DNA of 64,000 nucleotides, from assembly GCF_000621665.1 (NCBI RefSeq), contig NZ_JHXQ01000016.1, positions 50,730 through 114,729 of the forward strand, given 5' to 3'. A program made the position numbers and the translations under genes. The DNA is from Allorhizobium undicola ORS 992 = ATCC 700741 (lineage in GTDB: Bacteria > Pseudomonadota > Alphaproteobacteria > Rhizobiales > Rhizobiaceae). Numbering within the stretch: the stretch's first letter is position 1; each line of letters starts with the position of its first letter. The notes under the pieces were generated by a model that did not search any database, had not been told where the DNA came from, and worked only from the letters and a program-made list of their open reading frames with translations. Of the stretch, positions 19,262 to 27,339 are shown one piece after another.

Positions 19262-19585
19262 TTACAGACCGCCTGCCAGGCGCGACAGGAAGGCGGCAAT
19301 GGCCTCCTCGTCGCGTTTGTAGAAATTCCACTGGCCAAGCCGGGATGAGGTGATCAACCCGGCTCGCTGCAAGGTGGCGAGATGGGCGGAAACGGTGGAT
19401 TGCGACAGGCCGCATAGCTCGAATTGCCCGGCGCAGACGCCAAGCTCTGGCGAGCAATGCGCGGCGCTGAAATGTGCCTGCGGTTCCTTCAGCCATCGCA
19501 GAATGTCTCGCCGGACAGGGTGTGAAATCGCCTTGAGGATCTCATCCATGTCGGGTGGGGCAGAGGGTGGGTCCATATCGGTCAT
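19262..19585 (-). CDS. ArsR-family winged-helix regulator
   Basis: A 107-residue ArsR/SmtB regulator: ILKAISHPVRRDILRWL, then the recognition helix region LSQSTVSAHLATLQRAGLITSSRLGQWNFYKRDE. Between them is an unusual insert containing three cysteines (HCSPELGVCAGQFELC), which could sense metals or electrophiles. The downstream same-strand gene is a NemA-like reductase, a typical target of electrophile-sensing regulators; that link is inference. In Sinorhizobium an unrelated-looking regulator gene likewise flanks the AbcR sRNA locus. Confidence 0.85.
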   Translation of the reverse strand: MTDMDPPSAPPDMDEILKAISHPVRRDILRWLKEPQAHFSAAHCSPELGVCAGQFELCGLSQSTVSAHLATLQRAGLITSSRLGQWNFYKRDEEAIAAFLSRLAGGL

Positions 19586-19684
19586 GGGCGATATATGTAT
19601 CGCAAAAATCCGATGGCAAGGGGCAGGGGTCTGATTTGCGAATGGCGCGGGCCGTTACCGCGTTCGCCCTGCGTGTGTGTCGCG

Positions 19685-19782
19685 AAAAAAAAAGGCGCCC
19701 GTGGGCGCCGATAGGGTGGAGGTAAGTGCCTCCAGAGGGGAACAGCGTAAAAACCACCTATAGGATAGGCATTGATGCGCTA
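19685..19782 (-). ncRNA. abcR: AbcR-type (alpha-r15) small RNA, second of a tandem pair
   Basis: A minus-strand sRNA of about 98 nt. A promoter-like TTGCAA-N16-TATTCT precedes the expected start, with the -10 at 19794-19789. The transcript holds the module CTGTTCCCCTCTGGAGG, shared with the upstream sRNA, and ends in a perfect terminator (GGCGCCCACGGGCGCC plus nine T, 19685-19709). AbcR sRNAs carry anti-Shine-Dalgarno modules and repress many ABC-transporter mRNAs with Hfq. The tandem arrangement next to LysR-trxB supports the identity. The 5' end is approximate. Confidence 0.75.
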
Positions 19783-19898
19783 CACCAAAGAATAGTGCGG
19801 ATTGCCGATTTTGCAAGGGGGGAGAGAAAAAATACCACGACCGCTCCCGCACGGCGCTGTAATAAAGCCAGCAAATCGAGAGGTTTTTTGAACGAGGC

Positions 19899-20016
19899 AA
19901 AAAAAAGGGGCCACCGGATTGCTCCAGGGCCCTTGAAGTTTGAAGGTTCATTAAACCTCCAGAGGGGAACAGCTGGTGCGGTGGAACTGGGAGGAAAGCC
20001 ACCGTGTGCATCAGCT
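19899..20016 (-). ncRNA. abcR: AbcR-type (alpha-r15) small RNA, first of a tandem pair
   Basis: A minus-strand sRNA of about 118 nt. The promoter-like TTGTTC-N17-CATATC ends at 20023. The RNA contains a CTTTCCTCCCAG loop and the CTGTTCCCCTCTGGAGG module, matching the two anti-Shine-Dalgarno modules known in AbcR1. It ends in a hairpin (AGGGCC ... GGCCCC) with eight T (19899-19934). In rhizobia the tandem alpha-r15 genes also lie beside the LsrB-trxB-lrp block. The VtlR/LsrB-type LysR gene starts 1.6 kb upstream and ends within 0.7 kb. Which copy is AbcR1 or AbcR2 cannot be told. Confidence 0.82.
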
Positions 20017-20261
20017 GAGTGCGATATGGTGGTTTTTTGTGCAGTGAACAATGCTTTTTTGTGCATGGGAGACATGCGGACGCCGCATGTCTATTGATTT
20101 TGTCGCAAATGAGATATAACGGATTTATAAAACAGCCTAGGAAATCGTTAGATTTCAAAATCTTGCGATCGCGATGAATGGGTGCGCGCGCAAGGGTCGC
20201 GGATTTCAACCGCGTTAAAAATTTCACCTTGCGAATTTTTCGGGACGGATGGCGGGGACCT

Positions 20262-20680
20262 GGAGCATTTCCAGCAAAAGTCTATTCGGTTTTGCTGGAA
20301 ATGCGTAGCAACAGAGAGTTACAGCGCCGTGCGTTTTATCAAACGCTACAGTACACGACGCTGAGGAATTTGGCGTGGCCTACCCCCCTCTGCCTTGCCA
20401 GGCATCTCCCCCTCAAGGGGGGAGATTGCAATACGGACAAAGCGCCATTCTTCAAAGACCATTTGTGGTTACGGCCTTTTTCAGGAATTTAGGCAGGGCC
20501 TTGATCTTGCCGATCTCCCCCCTTGAGGGGGAGATGTCCGGCAGGACAGAGGGGGGTAAACCACACGCAAAACCGTAGCGTCGTGTACTGTGATCAAACG
20601 CACGAAGGACGCTGTAACACTTTAAATCTGCTGCATAATTTTCACCTTAAATCGATTCCGATTTAAGGAATTATGCAGTA
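20262..20680. repeat. Bru-RS-like repeat, copy 2, interrupted, plus flanking mosaic repeat
   Basis: From 20,321 to 20,680 lies a Bru-RS-like element split by a 246-base insertion at the ATCAAACGC loop. Removing the insertion (20,347-20,592) and one 9-base duplicate (ATCAAACGC, 20,593-20,601) restores a unit nearly identical to copy 1 at 19,034. Bases 20,262-20,319 are a mosaic-repeat inverted unit (GAGCATTTCCAGCAAAA ... TTTTGCTGGAAATGC). Confidence 0.8.
20347..20592. mobile_element. MITE-like element, copy 2, with 9-bp target duplication
   Basis: A 246-base non-coding insertion. Termini are inverted repeats: TACAGTACACGACGCT at the left and AGCGTCGTGTACTGTG at the right, a 15-base perfect match. 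It is flanked on both sides by ATCAAACGC (20,338-20,346 and 20,593-20,601). The ends carry CCCCCCTCTGCCTT... and ...CAGGACAGAGGGGGG arms, like the shorter element at 14,327. The extra interior (about 20,415-20,510) is unique here and codes for nothing. Confidence 0.85.
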
Positions 20681-20685
20681 GAGCC

Positions 20686-21582
20686 TCAGAAGCTCCAGTT
20701 TCGGGCCTTGGAGACAATGAAGTCGCGGAACACTTTCAGTTTCGCGGCATTTTTCATTTCGTCCGGATAGCAGAAATAGGTGTCGAAAGACGGCACGTCG
20801 GCATTGATCGGCAGCTGGATCAGCCCCGGATCGCGCCCGACGATGTAATCCGGCAGGCAGGCAATGCCGATGCCCAGCAGGCAGGCCCGCTTGATGGAGG
20901 TCTGGCTGTTGATCTGTAGATGCGGAAGGCGGCGATTGTCGGAGGAACGGCCCGCCACTTCCAGCCAGTTGACGTCCAGCAGGTAATTGGGTGCCGGTTC
21001 GCCAAAGGTGATGATGCGGTGGTTGTCGAGATCTTCCAGTGTCTGCGGCTCGCCATGCCGGTTGATATAGGAGGGCGCGGCATAGACATGCATATGCACG
21101 GTAAACAGCTTGCGCTGGATAAGGTCCGATTGCTGTGGCTGGCGCAGGCGTATGGCGCAATCGGCGTGACGCATGTTCACGTCCAGCTCCTCGTTGTCGA
21201 GAATGAGCTGGATGGACATGTCGGGATAAAGTTGCAGAAATTCCTGCACCTTGTCGGTGAGCCAGCCCTGGCCAAGGCCGACCGTGGTGGTCACGCGCAG
21301 CTTTCCGCTGGGCTTTTCCGTCGCCTCGGTCAGTTGCATCTTCACGGTTTCAAGCTTCAGCAACACGTCATGGGCGGTGCGATAAAGCAGCTCGCCCTGT
21401 TCTGTGAGGATCAGGCCGCGTGCATGGCGGTGGAACAGCTTGACGCCGACATCCTGCTCCAGCGCGCTGACCTGCCTGCTGATGGCCGATTGCGAAAGAT
21501 GCAGCTTGTCGGCGGCATGGGTGAAGGAGCCTGCCTCTGCGGCAGCGTGAAAAATGCGCAGCTTGTCCCAGTCCAGCGGCAT
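20686..21582 (-). CDS. vtlR: LysR-family regulator, VtlR/LsrB type
   Basis: A 298-residue LysR protein. The start MPLDWDKLRIFHAAAEAGSF at 21582 has GAGGTGGGGG upstream. The winged HTH (FTHAADKLHLSQSAISRQVSALE) is followed by the ligand domain. Cysteines at 142 (MRHADCAIR), 234, 242 and 271 are visible; with a four-residue offset 142 and 234 correspond to redox cysteines reported in rhizobial LsrB. LsrB lies beside trxB in rhizobia, and Brucella VtlR activates abcR2 and small-protein genes. Here it follows trxB by 23 bases and precedes tandem AbcR genes, so both location and sequence agree. Confidence 0.85.
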   Translation of the reverse strand: MPLDWDKLRIFHAAAEAGSFTHAADKLHLSQSAISRQVSALEQDVGVKLFHRHARGLILTEQGELLYRTAHDVLLKLETVKMQLTEATEKPSGKLRVTTTVGLGQGWLTDKVQEFLQLYPDMSIQLILDNEELDVNMRHADCAIRLRQPQQSDLIQRKLFTVHMHVYAAPSYINRHGEPQTLEDLDNHRIITFGEPAPNYLLDVNWLEVAGRSSDNRRLPHLQINSQTSIKRACLLGIGIACLPDYIVGRDPGLIQLPINADVPSFDTYFCYPDEMKNAAKLKVFRDFIVSKARNWSF

Positions 21583-21605
21583 ACCCCCACCTCTCATCAT
21601 GTTGT

Positions 21606-22580
21606 TTACTCCGCAGCCTGGGCAGGTGCTTCTACAGCCGCCAGAAAACGTTCGGCCTCCAGAGCCGCCATGCAGCCCATGCCCGCTGCCGTTATGGCCT
21701 GGCGATAGACATCGTCGGTCACGTCGCCAGCGGCGAATACGCCGGGCACATCGGTTGCCGTGGAATCGGGGGCGGTCCACAGATAGCCGTTGGGTTTGAG
21801 CTTCAGCTTGCCTTTGAACAATTCGGTGGCGGGTGCGTGGCCAATGGCCACGAAAACGCCGTCGATCGGCATTTCGGTAACGGTGCCGGTGGTCAGTTCC
21901 TTGAGCTTTACCCCGGACACGGAAGGCGGCATGGGCGGCTTGGCGGGCGTGCCGATGATCTCATCGACCACGGTGTTCCACAGCACCTTGACGTTTTCCT
22001 TGGCAAACAGACGCTCTTGCAGGATTTTTTCAGAGCGGAAGCTGTCACGCCGGTGCACGACGGTCACGCTTCTGGCGATATGCGAAAGATAAAGCGCTTC
22101 TTCCACGGCGGAGTTGCCGCCGCCCACCACGATCACATCCTTGTTGCGGTAGAAGAAACCGTCGCAGGTGGCGCAGGCCGAAACGCCGAAGCCCTGGAAG
22201 TGCTGTTCGCTCTCGATGCCGAGCCACTTGGCCTTGGCGCCGGTGGAAATCACCAGCGTATCGGCAGTCCAGACGGCGCCGGAATCGGTGCGCACCGTAA
22301 AGGGGCGGCGTGAAAGCTCCACCTCGGTAACGAGGTCGTTGACGATTTCCGCGCCCACATGGGTGGCCTGCTTGAGCATCTGCTCCATCAGCCACGGCCC
22401 CTGGATGGGATCGGCAAAGCCGGGATAGTTCTCGACATCCGTGGTAATCATCAGCTGGCCGCCCTGTTCCATGCCGGCAATGAGGACCGGCTTCAGCATG
22501 GCGCGGGCAGCATAGATGGCGGCGGTGTAGCCGGCAGGGCCGGACCCGATAATCAACACCTTGGTATGGCGGGCAGACAT
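21606..22580 (-). CDS. trxB: Thioredoxin reductase
   Basis: A 324-residue FAD/NADPH disulfide reductase. The FAD motif is GSGPAGYTAAIYAAR, the redox-active pair is CATCDG, the NADPH motif is VVGGGNSAVEEALYL, and the C-terminal FAD motif is GVFAAGDVTDDVYRQA. It reduces thioredoxin in the cytoplasm. It is followed by the VtlR/LsrB gene in the same orientation and is divergent from the Lrp gene; the 289-base divergent space holds their promoters. Confidence 0.97.
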   Translation of the reverse strand: MSARHTKVLIIGSGPAGYTAAIYAARAMLKPVLIAGMEQGGQLMITTDVENYPGFADPIQGPWLMEQMLKQATHVGAEIVNDLVTEVELSRRPFTVRTDSGAVWTADTLVISTGAKAKWLGIESEQHFQGFGVSACATCDGFFYRNKDVIVVGGGNSAVEEALYLSHIARSVTVVHRRDSFRSEKILQERLFAKENVKVLWNTVVDEIIGTPAKPPMPPSVSGVKLKELTTGTVTEMPIDGVFVAIGHAPATELFKGKLKLKPNGYLWTAPDSTATDVPGVFAAGDVTDDVYRQAITAAGMGCMAALEAERFLAAVEAPAQAAE

Positions 22581-22869
22581 TCGTTTTCCTTTCAGACGGC
22601 TGGCAGTACCCTCATATAGGCATTCCGCTGGCCGATGTGCCGATCATTTAAGAATGATCCATGCATTTGTTCAAGGGCAGCCTTGCGCTAATAACAGGGC
22701 ATTTTCCCTATTGGCGCTGTAAATCATGGCATTCAGCGAATGCCTATGCCCCGGACAGCAGCAAAAGCGTCATCCACTGACATTTTCATGCGCCAGATCG
22801 ACATATTCTTGCGTCACGGGCTCTGCGGCGTCATAACCGGCCTGTTGGAAGAAGAAAAGGACGGATGTC

Positions 22870-23337
22870 TTGTTTCGCGCCGAACTCGATGCCATCGACA
22901 TCAAAATCCTCAGGGAATTGCAGCGTGACGGCCGCATGACCAATGTCGATCTGTCCGAACGGGTCGGAATTTCGGCGCCGCCATGCCTGCGGCGCGTGCG
23001 CAAACTGGAAGAAAGCGGTATCATCCAGGGCTATCATGCGCTGCTCAACGGCCCGAAACTGGGTTTCGACCTCGTGGCTTTCTGCATGGTCGGGCTCAAG
23101 CACCAGTCGGAAGCCAATCTGAAGGCCTTCGCCGCCGCCACGGAAAACTGGCCGCTGGTGCGTCAGGCCTGGATGGTGAACGGCGAAAGCGATTTCCTGC
23201 TGCACTGCGTCGCCGAAAACCTCACAGGCTTTCAGGACTTCGTCATCGAAACGCTTACCGCCAACGAACATGTCGATACGGTGCGCACCATGCTGACCAT
23301 TCGTCAGGTCAAGCGGCTGGGACTGGTGGAGATTTGA
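22870..23337 (+). CDS. Lrp/AsnC-family regulator
   Basis: A 155-residue regulator: N-terminal HTH (LDAIDIKILRELQRDGRMTNVDLSERVGISAPPCLRRVRKLEE is its plan) and C-terminal RAM ligand domain. The frame opens with TTG at 22870, preceded by AAAAGGAC; no in-frame ATG lies upstream. This is the Lrp that accompanies trxB and lsrB in rhizobia. The last 29 bases overlap the convergent glycosyltransferase-like gene. Confidence 0.9.
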   Translation: MFRAELDAIDIKILRELQRDGRMTNVDLSERVGISAPPCLRRVRKLEESGIIQGYHALLNGPKLGFDLVAFCMVGLKHQSEANLKAFAAATENWPLVRQAWMVNGESDFLLHCVAENLTGFQDFVIETLTANEHVDTVRTMLTIRQVKRLGLVEI

Positions 23338-24322
23338 TGCCTTCGGCATCCGTGATCTGGCGTATCAGCGCATCGACGCTGTAAAGCCCCGTGACATCCT
23401 GCCCCGGATCGCGGAATGGACGTTTCATGAAATCCTCTATACCCTCCAGGCTGTCACCGTCTTTGAGGATGAAGATATTGTCCGGATGATAAAGCGGCTC
23501 GGATGCGACGACGCGATTGTTGGTCAAAAGCTTGCGCTGGTAGAGCATGGCTTCGAGCGGGCGAAGCGTCAATCCGCTTTGTCCCGGTTGCAGAATATCG
23601 ATGATACAGCGGGCCGAAAGGCTGGCGGCAAGATAATCGCGATAGGGGATATTGGGCTTTTTCCGGTTGAGTTTGCGCTTGAAGAAGCCTTTAGGGCGGT
23701 CGGTGCGCACGAAGGTTGCCGCCGTTTTGAAGCCCTTTCCCTGCAATTGCCGCGCAAGTTCTTCCACCTGTTCGCGCCGCCCCTTGTCGCGGCCGAAAAA
23801 GCAGAAATCCGCCTCTTCGTCCGGTAATGACACATCGGGCAGGCGCGCGGCATATTGCCGGTAAAAGCCGAAGCCATGGTCGCGGCAATCCTGCGGATCG
23901 AAGGAAAAAATCGGGTAGCCAAGAGCCTTGACCTGTTGCAGCAGATGCAGCGCTGCTTTCTTCGTGGCGATCGGATTGCGCACCACCACGGCAATGTCGC
24001 GCTGCGGGCGGTTTTCCACCACGTAGTGCAGCACTTCCTCGCGCTCGTCGATCACGAAAAGCGCCTGCGCATCCCTGTCGAAAAGTTCCCGCAGGATCTG
24101 ATCGTAGAGAAACTGCCGTTTGAAGGCCGGAGTGAAGCGGTAGAGCAGCTTTTTGCGGGCTTCCTTTTTCAGTTGCACGGCGTGAATGTCGAATTGCGCG
24201 GAAGAGGCCAGCGTCCAGAAAATTTGCTCGTAATCGGCAAGAAAGCTGATGCAGAAGAGATTTCTTTTGAGTTCGGCGCTGGCGGGCATGGTTTTCTCAG
24301 GCAGGAAATTGGCAGGGGCCAT
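23309..24322 (-). CDS. Putative glycosyltransferase, paralogue 1 (surface polysaccharide)
   Basis: About 337 residues from the ATG at 24322; other starts (24373, 24289) are possible. It has no membrane segment. It shares a plan and many motifs with the next gene: FSFDPQDCRDHGF, FFGRDKGRREQ, ARCIIDILQPGQSGLTLRPLEAMLYQRKLLTNNR and YHPDNIFIL. The LTLRPLEA...KLLTNN segment is like the nucleotide-sugar/acceptor region of GT-B enzymes. I recognise it as a likely LPS or O-chain glycosyltransferase but no specific reaction can be named. It is 25 bases after its paralogue. Confidence 0.65.
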   Translation of the reverse strand: MAPANFLPEKTMPASAELKRNLFCISFLADYEQIFWTLASSAQFDIHAVQLKKEARKKLLYRFTPAFKRQFLYDQILRELFDRDAQALFVIDEREEVLHYVVENRPQRDIAVVVRNPIATKKAALHLLQQVKALGYPIFSFDPQDCRDHGFGFYRQYAARLPDVSLPDEEADFCFFGRDKGRREQVEELARQLQGKGFKTAATFVRTDRPKGFFKRKLNRKKPNIPYRDYLAASLSARCIIDILQPGQSGLTLRPLEAMLYQRKLLTNNRVVASEPLYHPDNIFILKDGDSLEGIEDFMKRPFRDPGQDVTGLYSVDALIRQITDAEGIKSPPVPAA

Positions 24323-24347
24323 CACGGCTTTTATATTCCGAGAGGTT

Positions 24348-25394
24348 CTAGCTCTTGACGCGGCGCTTGGCAAACCTGGCCGGGGCGATCGCCGTGGTCT
24401 CGGCTCCTGCCGAGGGGTTGGTGAGCTGCTGGAGAAGCCTGTTCACGCCGTAAAGGGCGGTGATGGCGGGGTCGATGTCTGCCATGGGAGCGGCCATGAA
24501 GCGTTCCAGCCCGTCAAGGGATGCGGCTCCATCCACAATGAAGATATTGGCCGGGTGGAAGAAGGGTTCCTCGGCAATGGCGCGGTTGTTGGTCAACAGT
24601 TTGCGGCCATAAAACAGCGCTTCGAGCGGTCTCAGGGTCAGGCCGTTCTGCCCCGGCTGGAGGATGTCGATCAGGCAGCGCGCCGCCAGTGTTTCGGCCA
24701 GATAGCTTGCATAAGGGCTGTTGCGGGCTTTGCGCGGCTTGCGGCCAAACCACCGTCGTGTCGTCTGTCGGCTGTCGCCGGGGAAATGCAGGCGGGTGCT
24801 GAAGCCTCGGTCTTTCAGCTCTGCCGAGAGCTTTTCCAGAAACGGGCGGCGGCCCTTGTCGGCGCCGTAAAAGCCGAAATCATGCTGGATGGGAATATCG
24901 TGCAGGCCGGGCAGGGGTTCGAGATATTGCCGGTAATGCTCGAAGCCGTATCGGCTGCAATCCTGTGGATCGAAGGAGAGAATGCGGGTTCCGTGGCTGT
25001 GAAGGGCGTTCAGCGTGGAATGGAGTTTGGGCTTGCTGGCCATGGGGTTGCGCATGACAACCGCAACCTTGCGCGGGAACGGCATGTCCAGAAGAAATTT
25101 CAGGATGCGCGGCACCTCGTTCACCACGAAGAGCGCCTCGGAATTATCCCGGAAGCAGCGGCGGATTGCCAGTGTATGCAGCAGGCCGCGCGCAAAGGAT
25201 GGCGCGAATTGGTAGAGCGGATGGCGCCTTGCCTCCTGATGGACCTGCACGACGGACAGATCGAAGCGATCGGGATCGGCCCGCTTCCAGAAAAACTCCG
25301 CATAATCCGCCCATACGCCCAGGCAGATGATCCTGCTGGTCGTGGTGCCTGCACTGCCGCTCGTCAAACCCTCATTCCCCCATCGCGCCGCCAC
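24348..25394 (-). CDS. Putative glycosyltransferase, paralogue 2
   Basis: A 348-residue protein that is clearly paralogous to the downstream gene: LSFDPQDCSRYGFEHYRQY, FYGADKGRRPF, ARCLIDILQPGQNGLTLRPLEALFYGRKLLTNNR and FHPANIFIV. The first about 18 residues are unlike the paralogue, so the true start may be internal. The two genes form a short operon and probably arose by tandem duplication. They lie near three further glycosyltransferase-type genes, which points to surface glycan synthesis. Confidence 0.65.
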   Translation of the reverse strand: MAARWGNEGLTSGSAGTTTSRIICLGVWADYAEFFWKRADPDRFDLSVVQVHQEARRHPLYQFAPSFARGLLHTLAIRRCFRDNSEALFVVNEVPRILKFLLDMPFPRKVAVVMRNPMASKPKLHSTLNALHSHGTRILSFDPQDCSRYGFEHYRQYLEPLPGLHDIPIQHDFGFYGADKGRRPFLEKLSAELKDRGFSTRLHFPGDSRQTTRRWFGRKPRKARNSPYASYLAETLAARCLIDILQPGQNGLTLRPLEALFYGRKLLTNNRAIAEEPFFHPANIFIVDGAASLDGLERFMAAPMADIDPAITALYGVNRLLQQLTNPSAGAETTAIAPARFAKRRVKS

Positions 25395-25518
25395 CGACGC
25401 CGCGTTGCAAGTTTATGTCTGATGCCCCCGATCCCGGCTATTCAACCCAAACGTGGCCGTTTTATAACCATGACGCCTTGCCGGGGTAGGAAGCGTCAAG
25501 CGGCAAAAGATAAAAGTC

Positions 25519-25623
25519 TACTGCATAATTCCTTAAACCGGAATCGATTTAAGGTGAAAATTATGCAGCAGATTTAAAGTGTTACAGCGTCCTTTGTGCG
25601 TTTGATAAAACGCACGGCGCTGT
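25519..25623. repeat. Bru-RS-like repeat, copy 3 (inverted)
   Basis: A 105-base copy in the opposite orientation to copy 1, from TACTGCATAATTCC to CGGCGCTGT. A degraded extra half (25,626-25,668) follows. It fills the space upstream of the divergent pair at 24,348 and 25,786. Confidence 0.75.
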
Positions 25624-25667
25624 AAATCTGCTGGATCATTTCACCTTGGATCTATTAATTATGCGCT

Positions 25668-25770
25668 GAGCATTTTCAGGAAAAGGGGAAGCCGGTTTTC
25701 CGTCTGAGAATGCGTAAAAACAAATAGTTAGAACGGTTCAATGTTTCCGTGAAACAATGAGCCGCTCTAA
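25668..25770. repeat. Mosaic intergenic repeat
   Basis: The modules GAGCATTTTCAGGAAAA, CCGGTTTTCCGTCTGAGAATGCG and an imperfect hairpin (GAACGGTTCAATGTTTCC ... ATGAGCCGCTC) match the unit at 14,475 in reverse order. The ribosome-binding site of the next gene lies directly after it. Confidence 0.65.
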
Positions 25771-25785
25771 CCGGAGGATCATGCA

Positions 25786-26529
25786 GTGCCACGAAAGAAA
25801 ACCCGATTTGAGCGCTTCCTGTCCCTCAATCAGCACCGCAAGCGCTGGGGGGCGAAGAAGCATGTGGGGCCGGTGGACTTCGCGGCGCTGAAGGCGCGGC
25901 TGATCGACGGGGGCGAGGTCGTGCAGACCCGTGGCTCGGAAAAGTCGCTCGATCTGCATCTGGCCAATCTGCGGCGGGAGTTTTCCGCTCAGCCGGAGCT
26001 GGTTTTCTATCATGCCAAACTGATCGTGCTGTTGCGCCGCGAATTTGAGGTGAAGGAAACCTTTGCGCAATTCAGGGCGCTGTGGGAGGCCGAGGCGGAA
26101 TTTCTGGTGCGGCATCTGAATCTGCGCTGGCTGGTTTCAGCTGCCGACAGCTTTGCCGATCACGATCCCGATCCTGCTGTCCGGGCCAGCGCCACGCTGG
26201 TTTCCGTGCTGGTCAACACCGTGAAGATCTATGAAACGGAACGGGTGCTGGCCGATCCACCGCCCGCGCCCATTTCGCCTTCCTCCATTGACCAGGTGCA
26301 GCAGGAACTCGTGCCGCTGTTTTCCGGCCTGTCCTGCTTTACCATCGGCACGGACGACACCTGGCGAAACACCCGCTGGCGCATGGATGGCCTGATGGAG
26401 CGCCCCCCGGTGGGGCTGATCCTCAAGACCGTTTTCGACCGGCTGCAAGAAGAGGACACCGCCTTCCACCGGCTGAAGCTGCTGCACCAGCGCGAGCGAA
26501 CCGGCTGGTGGTCGCCGGAGGGGGAGTAG
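25786..26529 (+). CDS. Conserved hypothetical protein, unknown function
   Basis: A 247-residue soluble protein with a GTG start and GGAGG eight bases upstream. It has a basic N-terminus (MPRKKTRFERFLSLNQHRKRW) and mixed alpha/beta content with no membrane segment or recognised motif. It ends four bases before the convergent family-25 glycosyltransferase gene. Its place among surface-glycan genes is the only functional hint. Confidence 0.7.
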   Translation: MPRKKTRFERFLSLNQHRKRWGAKKHVGPVDFAALKARLIDGGEVVQTRGSEKSLDLHLANLRREFSAQPELVFYHAKLIVLLRREFEVKETFAQFRALWEAEAEFLVRHLNLRWLVSAADSFADHDPDPAVRASATLVSVLVNTVKIYETERVLADPPPAPISPSSIDQVQQELVPLFSGLSCFTIGTDDTWRNTRWRMDGLMERPPVGLILKTVFDRLQEEDTAFHRLKLLHQRERTGWWSPEGE

Positions 26530-26533
26530 CCTC

Positions 26534-27334
26534 TCAATCGAAGGCGGCCAGGGTGGCAAGATAGGCGAAATCCGCTGGATCGGGCGCAAGATTGCGCCGC
26601 TCTGCATCATGCAGATGCGAAAGCTGCCTGACGCCCATGCGCAATTGCGCCCTTATGCGCCGCAGGCGGAAGGCGGCTGGCAATTTGCGCTTTTCGCCCG
26701 CGCTGCCTGCCGCTGGTGAAATGGACGAGCGCGTTTGCAATGGCAATGGCAGGCCGAAGCTCTCACAACGGTCGAGCTGCACGGCAAGCGGCGGCACGGC
26801 CTGCCAGGAGGAAAGCTCGTAAGCGGCGCAGAGCACGGCATCGGCAATGGCGGCGTGGTTTGCGGTACGGCGCAAAAGTTTTGCCGCGCCTTGCGGCCAC
26901 AGCACATAGGCCGCCGCACCGGAACGGTCCTGAAAAAGCCGCCGCAAGGGCAGGGATGGATGGGGCGTGCGGGAAATGAGCTTTTTGCGGCCCCGGCTTT
27001 CCAGCGTCACATGGTCAAGGCCGGTGCAGGACGAAAGCTCGGCCAGAAAGGGCGCAAGGCGCTCGGAAAGCACCGCATCGTCTTCCAGTATCAGGGCGGG
27101 CTCGTGGCCTTGGGCAATCTTTTGCCACAGGTGGTGATGGCTGAGGAAACAGGCCTTTTCGGCGCCGCTCAGCGGACGCTCCCAGCCATTCCAGAAGGTT
27201 TCCGGCAAGGGTGGCAGCGTTGCGGTGGAAATGGCCTCGATACGCTCGAAGGCAAGGCCGAGTGCTGCCAGTTGCCGGGTCTGGAAGGCCAGCCTCTGCG
27301 TGGCGCTGGCCAGATTGATGACATAGACCTTCAT
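26534..27334 (-). CDS. Glycosyltransferase family 25 (LPS-type)
   Basis: A 266-residue protein with the family-25 plan: MKVYVINLASATQRL, then LSGAEKACFLSHHHLWQKI, then the acidic EPALILEDDAVLS, typical of enzymes that add galactose or glucose to LPS or lipooligosaccharide. Start at 27334; an ATG at 27343 overlaps the preceding stop by four bases. It is translationally coupled to the GT4 gene upstream. Confidence 0.85.
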   Translation of the reverse strand: MKVYVINLASATQRLAFQTRQLAALGLAFERIEAISTATLPPLPETFWNGWERPLSGAEKACFLSHHHLWQKIAQGHEPALILEDDAVLSERLAPFLAELSSCTGLDHVTLESRGRKKLISRTPHPSLPLRRLFQDRSGAAAYVLWPQGAAKLLRRTANHAAIADAVLCAAYELSSWQAVPPLAVQLDRCESFGLPLPLQTRSSISPAAGSAGEKRKLPAAFRLRRIRAQLRMGVRQLSHLHDAERRNLAPDPADFAYLATLAAFD

Positions 27335-27339
27335 GGCGA

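Noticed and set aside
19758..20075. Protein-coding gene in the sRNA region
   Set aside because: The frame covers two promoters and a terminator hairpin of the AbcR-type RNAs and has no family resemblance.
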